Source: Stomoxys calcitrans
Taxonomy: Eukaryota; Arthropoda; Insecta; Diptera; Muscidae
NCBI RefSeq assembly: GCF_963082655.1
Contig: NC_081552.1
Location: 95,619,922 to 95,683,921, forward strand
Direction: 5' to 3'
DNA length: 64,000 bases
In this document: one piece after another, positions 33,158 to 45,329 of the stretch
Layout: every line of letters starts with the position of its first letter
Position numbering within the stretch: position 1 is the stretch's first letter
Translations under genes and position numbers: made by a program
Notes under the pieces: model-generated
The model's database searches: none
Told to the model about the DNA's origin: nothing
What the model saw: the letters and a program-made list of their open reading frames with translations, nothing else

Positions 33158-34214
33158 AACAAGTAAAAGCGTGCTAAGTTCGGCCGGGCCGAATCTTATA
33201 TACCCTCCACCATGGAACGCATTTTTCGAGTTCTTTTCCCGTCATCTCTTCTTAGGCAAAAAAGGATATAAGAAAAGATTTGCTCTGCTATTAGAGCGAT
33301 ATCAAGATATGTTCCGGTTTGGACCACAATTAAATTATTTGTTGGAGACCTGTGTAAAATGTCAGCCAATTCGAATAAAAATTGCGCCCTTTGGTATTTA
33401 TATGGGGGCTTTATCGGGCTATAGACGGATTCAGATCATAATAAACACCTATGTTGATATCCATAAGAGGATTCGTCGTACAAAATTTCAGGCAAATCGG
33501 ATAATAATTGCGACCTTTAGAAGCTCAAGAAGTCAGATCCCAGAACGGTTTATATGGCAGCTATATCAGATTATTAACCAATTTGAACCATACTCGGCAC
33601 AGCTGTTGGATATCATAACAAAATACTTCGTGCAAAATTTCATTCCAATCGGATAGAAGTTGCGCACTCTAGAGGCTCAAGAAGTCAAGACCCAAGATCG
33701 GTTTATATGAAAGCTTTATCAGTTTATGAACCGATCTGAATCATACTTGTTGGATATCATAACAAAACGCGTCGTGCAAAATTTCATTCCAATCGGATAA
33801 AAATTGCGCACGCTAGAGGCTCAAGAAGTCAAGACCCAATATCGGTTTATATGGCAGCTATATCAGGTTATGGACCGATTTGAACCATACTTGGCACAGT
33901 TGTTGGATATCATAGCAAAACACGTCATGCAAAATTTCATTCCAATCGGATAAAAATTGCGCACTCTAGAGGCTCAAGAAGTCAAAACCCAAGATCGGTT
34001 TACATGGCAGCTATATCAAAACATTGACCGATATGGCCCATTTGCAATACCAACCGACCTACACTAATAAGAAGTATTTGTGCAAAATTTCAAGCGGCTA
34101 GCTTTACTCCTTCGGAAGTTAAAAATTATGGTGTCTCAGAAGAATATTTCGAGTAGTTACAAACAGAATGACGAAATTAGTATACCCCGCATCCTATGGT
34201 GGAGGATATAAAAA
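33158..34214 (+). repeat. Family B element, plus strand
   Basis: AACAAGTAAAAGCGTGCTAA with palindrome, units of the standard type, tail ATGGTGGAGGATATAAAAA. The (GACG)n tract has been lost here: AGTTAAAAATTATGG replaces it. The 176-codon frame at 33126-33656 is repeat-derived. Confidence 0.85.
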
Positions 34215-34299
34215 GTCATTCAAAGAACTTCACAAATGCAATTAATGGTAGAGGATATATAAGATTCGGCACGGTCGAACTTAGCACACATTTACTTGT
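34215..34299 (-). repeat. Family B 5' end fragment, minus strand
   Basis: About 85 bp: AAAGAACTTCACAAATGC, TGGTAGAGGATATATAAG, a degenerate palindrome (TTCGGCACGGTCGAA) and ACATTTACTTGTT, joined directly to a family A tail. Confidence 0.7.
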
Positions 34300-35239
34300 T
34301 ATACCCACCACCGACGGATGGGGGTATATTCATTTTGTCATTCCGTTTGCAACACATCGAAATATCCATTTCCGACCCTATAAAGTATATATATTCTTGA
34401 TCAGCGTAAAAATCTAAGACGATCTAGACATGTCCGTCCGTCTCTCCATCTGTCTGTTAAAATCACGCTACAGTCTTCAAAAATAGAGATATTGAGCTGA
34501 AATTTTGCACAGATTCTTTTTTTGTCCATAAGAAGGTTAAGTTCGAAGATGGGCTATATCGGACTATATCTTGATGTAGTTCCCATATAGACCGATCCGC
34601 CGATTTAGGGTCTTAGGCCAATAAAAGCCACATTTATTATCCGATTCTGCTGAAATTTGAGACAGTACGTTGTCTTAGGCCCTTCGACATCCTCCGTCAA
34701 TATGGCTCAGATCGGTTTAGATTTGGATATAGCTGCCATATAGACCGATCTCTCGGTTTTAGGTTTTGGGGCTATAAAAGGCGCATTTATTGTCCGATGA
34801 TGCCGAAATTTGGGACAAAGAACTAAGTTAAGCCCCTCCATGTATTTCTGCAATTTGGTGTAGACCGATCAAGATTTGCATATAGCTGCCATATGGACCG
34901 ATCTCTCGATTTAATTTCTTGCCCCCATAAAAGGCGCTTCACTGAAATTTGACACACTGACTTATGTTAGGCTTTTCGACATCCGTGTCGTATATAGTTC
35001 AGATCGGTATATTTTAAGATATAGCTACTAAAAAGACCAATATTTTGTTATATACAATTGAACAATGACTTTTACTTGTTAGTATTTGGTCCAAATCGGA
35101 ACATATATTGATATGGCTGCTGTGGGGCATAAGGGATGAGTTTTGCACCGGATTTTGACGAAAGGTGGTTTACATATATATCCGAGGTGATGGGTATCCA
35201 AAGTTCGGCCCGGCCGAACTTAACGCCTTTTTACTTGTT
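34300..35239 (-). repeat. Family A element, minus strand
   Basis: From TATACCCACCACCGACGG through units with GCCACATTTATTATCCG to the 5' palindrome and CCTTTTTACTTGTT. Fewer units than the copy at 3832. Confidence 0.85.
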
Positions 35240-35243
35240 TTTA

Positions 35244-35972
35244 TTTTTATACCCTCCACCATAAGATGGGGGGTACACTAATTTCGTCATTCTGTTTGTA
35301 ACTACTCGAAATATTCGTCTGAGACCCCATAAAGTATATATATTCTTGATCGTCGCGTTATTTTATGTCGATCTAGCCATGTCCGTCCGTCTGTCCGTCC
35401 GTCCGTCCGTCTGTCTGTCGAAAGCACGCTAACTTCCGAAGGAGTAAAGCTAGCCGCTTGAAATTTTGCACAAATACTTCTTATTAGTGTAGGTTGGTTG
35501 GTATTGTAAATCGTATTGTAAATGTGTATCGGTCCATGTTTTGATATATGTAGCTGCCATATAAACCGATCTTGGGTCTTGATTTCTTGAGACTCTAGAG
35601 TGCGCAATTCTTATCCGATTGGAATGAAATTTTGCACGACATGTTTTGTTATGATATCCAATAACTGTGCCAAGTATGGTTCAAATCGGTCCATGTTTTG
35701 ATATAGCTGCCATATAAACCGATCTTGGGTCTTGACTTCTTGAGCCTCTAGAGGTCGCAAATATTATCCGATTTGTCTGAAATTATGTACTACAGATCTT
35801 CTCATGACCATCAACATACGTGTTTATTATGATCTGAATCGGTCTATAGCCCGATACATTGGCTGACATTTTACACAGGAAGAGATGCCGGGAGAAGAAC
35901 TTGGCAAATGCAATCCATGGTGGAGGGTATGTAAGATTCGGCCCGGCCGAATTTAGCACGCTTTTACTTGTT
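35244..35972 (-). repeat. Family B element, minus strand, internally deleted
   Basis: Tail complement at 35244, GTCCGTCCGTCC tract at 35383-35420, units, then a deletion near 35858 (CCCGATACATTGGCTGACA) that joins the body to the 5' region. Ends TTTACTTGTT. Confidence 0.8.
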
Positions 35973-37909
35973 TATTCCCGCCACGTTAGCATTATATCGG
36001 CAGTTTCTTATTTTGTGGGTAACAAAGTGGCAATGTGCCTATATGAAACGGAAAAATATGGCACCCTCTGACTAGGATTTCCAGGGACAAAAAAGAGTGC
36101 AGGACTTTGCAAATAACAGCTTAGACAAACAGAACAGAACCGTATTTGAATTCAATCACAACATTCCGGAAAAGGGGAATGAGAATGTAAATATGACCAA
36201 ACAGGAATGAAAAAACTGCTCTGTGTTAGTGGAGGATACTGGTGACATAGCTAAAGGATATGCAATGACACTAACATGTGTAAAGTTCGTGTATCTATCT
36301 GACTGTATGCGTCAGATAGATCGACGTTTGTAAGTTCACTGTGTGCAGTCATATTTGTACCGTATTCTTTGTATGTTTCGGCGTTGTATTTATGTGTTTC
36401 GGTTTGTGTATTTTATAAATTATTTGAATATGAATGTGAAAATGCGGAAGTTGTCGTTATGATTTATTAGGATATAAGGATTTCATACATCATGTATTAA
36501 TACAAAGTGTACTTCTCTGAAGTTGATATCCATAAGCAGCAGAGTTACAGCAGTGCCAACATGACATTAGCACAAAAGCATCTCTACAAAAGGATGATGC
36601 ACACAAACGAACACACTAGCGTTCAGAAAGAAATGAAAGCACACTCTGGCACATCCGTTGCCATACATGCAGCATATTTTCCTCTATCATTCTATTCATT
36701 TCATTTAGTTTCGATTTTTTGTTTATGTGTGTGTACAATAGTAGTCGTTATGCTTGTAATGTCACATAATGATGATATCATTATACATGTGTACGTTTGT
36801 AATAAATAATCCTACGACTATATGAGTTTGTAAAACTAGTTTTTTTTGTGTTTGTTGCCTTAGTTGTTGTTACTAAATATCTTCTTGGATTATATAAATA
36901 TTTACGATTGTTATTTTATGTTGATGTTGTGTATATTTGCACTATGTGAAGTAGTATCCTTGAATCAGCAGATGTACTTGATTTGTGTGGCATTTGGTAA
37001 AGACAAGTCCATATTTCATAAGGATGCACCACAACATATGGTATTGTGGTCATTAGAGACATTTTCGTACTCTTCCTTAGTGTTAATATCAAGTGAGAAT
37101 AACGAGATTTTCATATTAATTTTCTTAATTTTTTCTTTGGATATGTTTTGTTATTTTTCCAGCAATGTCTTTAATAGGATAGGCAATAGTTTGTTATAGT
37201 TTTAATAGGAATTGTTATGTGTATAAAAATGGTTTTTGCATGGAGTTCACATATATTGCTGGAGTTCATATTTGATATGGAAGATCAGATTGGAACTCAA
37301 CACAAATGGTATTAGAGGCTTTCAAGCAAGATGAACATGTGGGGTTTGGGTATAGGAAAGGAGCTATAAGTATTACTAGAACTGTGACTGGATATATCAA
37401 ACCAGATACCTGGTAACTGTTGTGTAAACAACACTTCGCGAATAAGTTAAAATTTATTGTTCCAATAACAGGCACCAAAAATAGCTTCTCAGACAACCTG
37501 GCGCATGGCTGAGATATCTCGCGTACGTATTTATGAACTTTGAATAATCCACGAATCTCTCAAGGAGATTCCTGAAAGTTTAAAATTCATCCGCTTTGAA
37601 TACCATGTCTCAGAAATATCACAACGAAATTTAGTGCAGTCGAGTTTGCTGGACTTAAAATCGTCATTTACATTCCTGGGAATTGCAATCCCTGGGCGGG
37701 TTATCCTCTAGGGACATTCAAGTTGGTCCTTTGAAATAAGGACCACAAGGCAAAAAAAAAACACGGTTCCAAATTGGGTGTGGGCGCTGTAAGGTTACGT
37801 CGCTTAACTATAACTTTAAGAGGTTTATCGTATTGCGGTAATTGACAAAAACCGACGTTTTACTCACAATTTCCGCCATGAGAGATAGAGAAAACTTTTT
37901 TACTTGCTT
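35973..37909. other. Unassigned AT-rich DNA, longest repeat-poor stretch
   Basis: About 1.9 kb that matches none of the families seen elsewhere. Two plus-strand frames (36507-36809, 100 codons; 36864-37199, 111 codons, very hydrophobic) have no motif I know. AGCTTCTCAGACAACCTGGC near 37480 faintly recalls an RNase H FSD motif. It could be single-copy intergenic or intronic DNA. Confidence 0.4.
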
Positions 37910-38600
37910 TACATAATACGGTTCGGAAGGCAGAGATCCGGGCAATCACAGAATGCGTGAGGTGGTGTGGTACCAACGCGAGGACGTCGAATGTAAACCA
38001 CTTTACGGAGAGTAAAATGGCCACAAGGGCAATAACAACCAGGACGGTAAGGTCGCAAACAGTCTTGGAGTGTAAGAAGAAGATTACCGCCTTTTCTGAG
38101 AATGGCACAATCCGCATCGTTTGGTTGCCAGTCCATAACGGAGTAAGAGAAAATAATGGGCAGACGATTTGGCGGTGAAGGCCGAAGAACTGCCGTCGAT
38201 AAACTTGGTTAACCCGAAGACTTCCGATTTAAGGGCGTGGGGGACAAAAGCGCATGTAACACTGTGGAACAGCGAACAGTCGGTAGGACGATGAAAATCC
38301 CATGGGGTGATCCGGATGAGATGTTGGACCATTTCCCATGTCATTGCCCGATTTTCGCGGTTAACAGACACCGGTACTTAGGTGGGGACACGATACCAGA
38401 CATGAACCAACTTAGGGGGGTGGTTTGGAAAACAATTCAAGATTTTGTAAGTAGCACGGAATACCCAACATAAAATCTTCTTTTTCGAGATTACTTTTAG
38501 TTTTTAGAGCAGGCAACAAGTCGATTACTGGCTTAGGTGTATGTCTGTAATGGCATGGTGCGGATTAATATCTGCACTCTCTTTTCAACCTAACCAAACT
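37910..38600 (+). pseudogene. Jockey-type LINE (L3) RNase H and 3' end, second duplicate copy
   Basis: EIRAITECVRWCGTNARTSN, TESKMATRAITTRTV, KKKITAFSENGTIRIVWLPV, then VHNGVRENN, in the order of an RNase H domain. Next LPSINLVNPK and a large deletion of the Cys-rich region (joins GTVGRTMKIPWGDPD to MLDHFPCHCPIF), then LRGVVWKTIQDFVSSTEYPT. The 3' hairpin reads AAGTCGATTACTGGCTT; the end is TTTTCAACCTAACCAAAC. Confidence 0.75.
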
Positions 38601-38629
38601 ATTCCCAAAGAGACAGGGTACCTTAAATC

Positions 38630-39130
38630 TGTTAATCAAGATAACAACTGCTATTGTAGACAGATTTACGACTTTACTACTTTCCTCAGTCCTTAACGCC
38701 TATGTAAAATGGCCTTCCTGACGGATTTCTCTGAGAGTGCTGGAAAACTTCTCGCTAAAAGTAATAACCATATTATCGACCATTTACACCGCTTTTTTCC
38801 AGAGAGTGCACCGTTCTTGGCTTTATGACAGAGTAGCTGAGACAATATAGTACATACTTGAGGTGTCCCTCTGCTGAAACAACCCCGAAGATCGGTAAAT
38901 AGCAAGCTGGTCGAAAACCTTTTTTAGTAAGAACGTAAAATTTTAGCTATTATTGGTGTATATTTAACATTGCAAAAGGCAATCTCAATGTCAAGATGAA
39001 ATAGCTCACTCCTTTCTTTAGAATCTGGTGATTTGCGTGAGCACACTATGAGGTTTATTATCCACGTAGAGACTACTTCTATCAGGCATAAGAAGAATTC
39101 TATGAAATACGGAGGAAAGTCAGCTATTTT
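38630..39130 (-). pseudogene. LINE RT core fragment, second duplicate copy
   Basis: Minus strand: FHLDIEIAFCNVKYTPIIAK, then GCFSRGTPQVCTILSQLLC. It parallels 28530-29060 with a few per cent of differences, again head-on to a plus-strand LINE tail. Confidence 0.65.
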
Positions 39131-39595
39131 CAAGTTGCTTTTACTTTCTTATAGCGCATAGCGACAGTAAAAGGAATTGTTAAACCATTCCCTGCTGAAT
39201 ATGACATTTTTTAAACCATTCCCTGTACTATTAAACAATCTAAAACGAGAATCCACACATCCATTTCAAGACATCCCCTTCCAATGAGAACAAAGTTTGC
39301 TTTCCCTACGGTCAAAAAGCCCTTACGCTGGTTTTACACGATATGTATTCTCATATGATTTTCAAATGTGGCTTAAAGTTTTATACATCGTGTGATACAT
39401 AAGAAAAGAAAGTAACATCACATATGTAAAGCACATTTCTGGTAATAGCACCATCCCGTCTTCTTCTTAAAGTACGTTATTGCACACATTGGCTTTTAGT
39501 TACATAAACCATGTGTTTAGAATGACATGATACAATCTGAGTGCATTTTGTATCGACTGAGCAGCAAGAACACAAACATAACGACTTATACCGTA

Positions 39596-40967
39596 TACGA
39601 GGGTTTCGTTTTATATTTTTGGATTGGACAACCCTTGTGTTGCAATTTGCTAACTGACAGCTCTATCGCAAGGCTTGACATTTTTGAGGTTTTGACGTTT
39701 GGACATACGAGCGCTATTTGTGTTGTTTACAGTAACTTAAAACATTCATCTCACCCAAAAATGGAATTAAATCGTGAACATTTTCGTGCGATTATTTTTT
39801 TATAACTTTTGACGTGGATTAACTCAAACACAGTGCATCGATGAACTTAATTAAATTTTTGGCTATGAAGCTCCATAAGGACTAGTTTTTTTCGATGGTA
39901 TGGTGATTTCAACCGAGGTCGCAGTTCACTCCGAGACGAATTTCGTGAAGGTCGTTTAAAATCAGTTGTTGCTCCAAAAACCATTGATGCTGCGCGCAAT
40001 TTACAATTTGTCAATCGCTCAAAAAAAGGCTAGTGTCGGTTGGTCGAAAGAAATGCTTCAAAAATGCGATCGTGGTGCTTCGAAACACATCTACGACATC
40101 GTGACAGGTGATGAATCATGGATTTACGCCCATGAGCCTGAAAGTAAACAGCAGTCGACTGTATGGGTGTTTCAAGATGAGTTAAATCCAACAAAAGATG
40201 TTCACGCACGAAGCACTTCCAAGCAAAAAACGGGTCATGTTACAATCGTACCACCAGAACAACGCAGAACAGTCGATTCTGAGTGGTACACAACCATTTA
40301 TTTGCCACTTGTCTTTCATGAAATCAGAAAAACCAACCACCAAAGACGGATCACTCGTCACCACGACAATGCGAGCTCTCACACATCGGCTCAAACAACT
40401 GCATTTCTGAGCACTAAAAACATCGATTTGATGAGACATCCGCCGTATTGTCCTGACATGGCACCGAATGACTTCTTTTTACAATCGTACCACCAGAACA
40501 ACGCAGAACAGTCGATTCTGAGTGGTACACAACCATTTATTTGCCACTTGTCTTTCATGAAATCAGAAAAACCAACCACCAAAGACGGATCACTCGTCAC
40601 CACGACAATGCGAGCTCTCACACATCGGCTCAAACAACTGCATTTCTGAGCACTAAAAACATCGATTTGATGAGACATCCGCCGTATTGTCCTGACATGG
40701 CACCGAATGACTTCTTTTTATTCACGTACATAAAAAATAAAATGAGAGATCAACGTTTTTCGACACCTGAAGAAGCGGTTGATGCGTTCAGAACGCACAT
40801 TTTGGAGATACCTGAATCAGATTGGCAAAAGTGCTTCTACAATTGGTTCAAATGCATGCAAAAGTGTATAGATCTTAATCGGGAATATTTGGAAAAACAA
40901 TAAAGCGATTTTCGATGAATAATATTTGTTTTTGTTCGTTAATCCCGAAATATAAAAGGCAATCATA
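39596..40967 (+). mobile_element. Mariner element with broken transposase and both terminal repeats
   Basis: TA at 39596-39597, then CGAGGGTTTCGTTTTATATT; the right end GAAATATAAAAGGCAATCA is its imperfect complement. The transposase frame starts MELNREHFRAIIF at 39761 and ends GEYLEKQ-like (REYLEKQ) at 40903. Visible: helix-turn-helix segment WYGDFNRGRSSLRDEF, catalytic TGDESWIYAHEP, RHHDNASSHTSAQT and CPDMAPNDFFL, which fit a DD34D mariner. Breaks: a deletion between the two DNA-binding helices (ARNLQF joined to NLSIAQKKA), a loss after STSKQ, and a 239-bp tandem duplication that shifts the frame. Confidence 0.85.
40241..40718 (+). repeat. Perfect 239-bp tandem duplication inside the mariner
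   Basis: 40241-40479 and 40480-40718 read identically by eye. Each copy holds the HHDNASSHTS site and the PPYCPDMAPNDFF site. 239 is not a multiple of three, so the frame breaks. Very recent, or an assembly artefact. Confidence 0.9.
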
Positions 40968-40970
40968 GTG

Positions 40971-41653
40971 TTTTTATACCCCCCACCATAGGATGGGGGT
41001 ATACTAATTCCGTCATTCTATTTGTAACTACTCGAAATATTCGTCTGAGACCCCATAAAGTATAAATATTCTTGATCGTTGCGACATTTTATGTCGATCT
41101 ACCCATGTCCGTCCGTCTGTCCATCCGTCCGTCCATCCGTACGTCCATCCGTCCGTCCATCCGTCCGTCCATCCCGCCGTCCATCCGTCCGTCTGTCTGT
41201 CGAAAGCCCGCTAACTTCCGATGGAGTAAAGGTAGCCGCTTGAAATTTTGCACAAATACTTCTTATTAGTGTAGGTCGGTTGGTATTGTAAATGGGCCAT
41301 CGGTCCATGTTTTGATAAAGCAGCCATATAAACCGATCTTGGGTTTTGACTTCTTGAGCCTCTAGAGTGCGTAATTCTTATCCGATTGGAATGAATATCC
41401 GATAGGACGTGTTTTGTTATGATATTCAACAACTGTGACAGGTATGGTTTTAATCGGCCCATAACCCGATATAGCTGTAATATAAACCGATCTTGGGTCT
41501 TAACTTCTTGAGCCTCTAGAGTGCGCAATTCTTAGCCGATGGGAATGAAATTTTGCATGTAGTATTTTGTTATAATGTCAAACAAATCTGCCAAGTATAG
41601 TTCAAATCGGTTCATAGATCGGCCCGGCCGAACTTAGCACGCTTTTACTTGTT
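40971..41653 (-). repeat. Family B element, minus strand, with expanded tetranucleotide tract
   Basis: Tail complement, then a CCGT/CCAT tract at about 41108-41200, the longest in the window, units, and a deletion that joins a unit directly to the 5' palindrome (CATAGATCGGCCCGGCCGAA). Ends TTTTACTTGTT. Bases 41654-41934 show nothing recognisable. Confidence 0.8.
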
Positions 41654-41934
41654 AATATTATATTACTTTAATATTTTATTATCCAAATGCAAAAAGATAT
41701 CATTGATAGGTACGCAACATGCTATGATTGATATTTATAATGAGTCATTTGAAATACCTGCACATTTTGTGTGCAATACACTTTACGGACGGTGTTTTAT
41801 TCGCAATTTAATTCAAAGGAATAAAGTTAGTTTCTTAATGTAAAATATACGAATTACATTTTTTTATTACTAAAGGCAACTTTAAAATAAATTGGTTTAA
41901 TGAATTAATAACCTTACTTTACTTTAATTTGCTA

Positions 41935-43080
41935 TGACAGAACATTTGTTCCACTAGCCGAACGTAAATAGAATAGCGTTCTATGCTCCTCGATCTTCTG
42001 CGCTCGTTCTAAAATCTCTGACACCAAGTTTCGAGGTGTCTCCCACAACTTGATCTTTTTATCGGGCTTTTGGTCTTCCCGGTTTGCGTGTACCACCGTT
42101 TTTGCCTTCCAAAGACTTCTTTGCAGGAGCTTCTTCATCCATTCTGACATGACCTAGCCAACGCAGCCGTTGTATTTTGATGCGTGTAACTATGCTATCG
42201 TCGTCTTCCAGCTCGTGGTGCACTCGTCGCCTACATTCTCCATTTAGGCAAACTGGTTCATATATTTTACAAAGAATTCTTCTCTTTAATATTCCAAGCA
42301 CTGCCTCATCTGCTTTCACAAGTAAGCATGGCTACAGCACGGGTAGTACCAGTACCTTGTATAGTGTAATCTCCGTCTGTCGAGAGGTAGCCTTGTTTCT
42401 AAACTACTTACATAGTGCCAAGTAGCATCTGTTTGCCAGTATTGGTGTTGTTGTGACGCCATTCCCATTTCATCTCAATTCCTGTAAAGCGGTAATATCT
42501 GCTTTGTACTTCTCTATAAAGAGTGCGGACATTCCAGGTGCAGATCCGCAAATCGTTGTCCATTTTTCGTTTGCGTGGGTCGTCAACGTTGGGGGGTCCA
42601 TTTTTACTATTTCTTTGTTTCTCATAGTTATTCTCATAGTTTTCCAGGGGCGGGTTACTGGCCCAGCGCCCCAACCGCATGGGTTTTGTGGGATTGCACA
42701 TGTATCCTCGTTGTGGCGAGCCGTTTGCTCCAAGATCCGACGCTCGCCTCCAGCCGCCCCTAACATGGGAACAGACGCTGATGTTGGCCATTGGTTATTT
42801 AAAGACGCCAATAACTCGCCTTGTCATCTCGAGTATCATTGGCACAGTATGTAATTTAGAGCCAGTGCCACCTGACTCCCCACTGAGACTCTCCTCTTGA
42901 AAATCGCTGACTGCCTGCGGCCGCAGTTGCAGCTTCTCCGCATAAAAACTGAGCTTTCCACCTTCCGCAACCCGTGTACGCGACCGGTAGCTTTCAGCTA
43001 AGGTTCCCGTGGTAAAGATGGACATCACACAAGTCCGAGCTGTGTGGTGCTCATAGTTACCCCGTGAATTAATAACCATT
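41935..43080 (-). pseudogene. RTE-type LINE relic, RT deleted
   Basis: Read on the minus strand. A 5' region (43080-42800), then an endonuclease start at about 42650-42480: LRICTWNVRTLY, then in another frame IEKYKADITALQELR. These are typical of the N-terminus of RTE-clade endonucleases. At about 42420 it jumps to the end of ORF2: VKADEAVLGILKRRILCKIY, then RIKIQRLRWLGHVRMDEEAP and GTRKPGRPK. The whole catalytic RT core is absent. This is a different LINE clade from the Jockey-type copies in the window. Confidence 0.75.
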
Positions 43081-43328
43081 TTAATTGAATTTTTGAGCTT
43101 ATGAAAAATTCAATTTGAGCTTATGAAAATTATTACTTAATTACCAATTCCTTTATACATATAAAAAAGTTCGCCCAAATTTTTCCTTATTCGCAATGAA
43201 AATGAGCCCAAGAACCAAAACTTTAAAATAAAGATGCTATATTTAAATTATATTTCCTATTTATTAACGGACATCACCATCTGTTCCAATTTGTGATATC
43301 TGTTTGATTATTAATTTTGAAAAAATTA

Positions 43329-43741
43329 TTTTTTATACCCTCCACCATAGGATGGGGGTATGCTAATTTCGTCATTCTGTTTGTAACACATCGAAATATG
43401 CGTCTAAGACCCCAAGTCCGTCCGTCTGTCTGTCGAAAGCACGCTAACCTTCCAGGGAGCAAAACTATACGCTTGAAATTTTGCACAAATACTTTTTATT
43501 AGTGTAGGTCGGTTGGTATTATAAATGGGCCAAATCGGTCCATGTTTTGATATAGCTGCCATATAAACCGATCCTGGGTCTTGACTTCTTAGCCTCTAGA
43601 GGGCGCAATTCTCGTCCGATTTAACTGAAATTTTGCACGTAGTGTTTTGGTATTACTTTCATCAACTGTGCTAAGTATGATTTAAATCGGTTAATAATCT
43701 GGTATAGGTGTCATATAAACCGATCTTGGATCTTGACTTCT
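43329..43741 (-). repeat. Family B element, left arm of an inverted pair
   Basis: TTTTTATACCCTCCACCATAGG tail, short GTCCGTCCGTCTGTC tract, two units, then switches strand inside a unit at GACTTC|TGGCACAG (43741). The left neighbour 43081-43328 is unassigned. Confidence 0.8.
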
Positions 43742-44610
43742 GGCACAGTTGTTGGATATCATAATAAAATACTTCGTGCAAAAATTCAGTCCAATCGGAT
43801 ATGAATTGCGCCCTCTAGAGGCTCAAGAAGTCAAGACCCAAGATCGGTTTATATGGCAGCTATATCAGGTTATGAACCGATTTAGACCATACTTGGCACA
43901 GTTGTTGGATATCATAACAAAACACGTCGTGCAAAATTTCAGTCCAATCGGATAAGAATTGCGCACTCTAGAGGCTCAAGAAGTCAAGACCCAAGATCGG
44001 TTTATATGGCAGCTATATCCATCAAAAGATGGACCGATTTGAACCATGCTCGGCATATTTGTTGAGTTTCATAACAAAACACGTAGTGGAAAATTTCATT
44101 CCAATCGGATAAGAATTGCGCACTCTAGAGGCTCAAGAAGTCAAGACCCAAGATCGGTTTATATGGCAGCTATATCAAAAGATGGACCGATTTGAACCAT
44201 ACTCGGCACAGTTGTTGAATGTCATAACAAAAAACACGTCGTGCAAAATTTGATTCCAATCGGATAAGAATTCCACACTCTAGAGGCTCAAGAAGTCAAG
44301 CCCCAAGATCGGTTTATATGGCAGCTATATCAAAACATGGACCGATATAGTCCATTTACAATACCAACCGACCTACACTAATAAGAAGTATTTATGCAAA
44401 ATTTCAAGCGGCTAGCTTTACTCTTTCGGAAGTTAGCGTGCTTTCGGCAGACAGACGGACGGACGGACGGACATGGCTAGATTGACATAAAATGTCGCGA
44501 CGATCGAGAATATGTATACTTTATGGGGTCTCGGACGTATATTTCGAGTAGTTACAAAAAGAATGACGAAATTAGTATACCCCCCATCCTATGGTGGAGG
44601 GTAAAAAAAA
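43742..44610 (+). repeat. Family B element, right arm of an inverted pair
   Basis: Starts within a unit and runs to the tail ATGGTGGAGGGTAAAAAA. CTCTAG landmarks at 43813, 43966, 44123 and 44278 (steps 153, 157, 155). No 5' end or palindrome. With 43329-43741 it makes an inverted structure with B 3' ends outside. Confidence 0.8.
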
Positions 44611-45329
44611 CTGAACAATTAAAGACCCTCCTATTTGTAAGACTATTTTACGTTTAACTACGGTTCACAATTGCCTTGTCCCAAGGTCCATTTCCCAACT
44701 TTCAAGCATATTTTGACCGTCATTTTAGGTTATTGTTCTTAATAACAAGGCGCAAAGTTACTACCATTTGAAATAAAAAATCCTTAATGTTGAAAAAAAA
44801 ATTTCTCCCCAAATGGGATGTTTCCTCGAAATTTGGAAAATTTACATCTTTAAATTAAGTTTGCTAATATTTGGGTGGAGTCTTTAAAATTAGGACAAAC
44901 ATATTTTTAGTGTAGGTTCGATTTGTAATTGAATGTACAAATTTCGTTACAGTTGTTCACTTTTTCTGTGGAGCAACCCTTTAATCAATAGCAACTCCTG
45001 AATGGAGGTATTAAGAGAAAACGCTACATTTATTGCGAACAGTTAAGATAAAAAGGAAATACATAAGTGTAAGCGAATCCTCCTGATGATGACAGAGAAG
45101 GAAATATGGAACGGTAGATTGTTCAGAAGAAAGTGGTATTCGATAGTTGGGGTGACGACGATACCAAAAAACCAATTGAAAATCGAAAGTTATTAATTCT
45201 CCTGCAACAATTTATTTTGAATCTCAACGTCCCAAAGTACAAATTTGTTGTTGAAATCCTCTCTTTGCAAGCCAATAAATCCAAAACCAAGGCAAAAAAA
45301 AGCTACCCATCCAACGCATGGGCTTTGCT
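44611..45329. other. Unassigned DNA
   Basis: AT-rich sequence with an 89-codon plus-strand frame (45133-45402) starting MVFDSWGDDDTKKP. I do not recognise it, and its end overlaps repeat family F. Confidence 0.35.

Noticed and set aside
33126..33656. 176-codon open frame with VLSSAGPNLIYPPPW-type text, repeated in several places
   Set aside because: It lies across the 5' end and units of family B. The same text recurs at every B 5' end. The 153-bp unit is a multiple of three and poor in stops, so long frames arise by chance.
36507..37199. Two frames of 100 and 111 codons as host genes
   Set aside because: AT-rich, low-complexity hydrophobic text, no motif, no splice or homology support.
40182..40678. 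Minus-strand frames of 85 and 95 codons
   Set aside because: Shadows of the mariner transposase, duplicated because of the 239-bp tandem copy.
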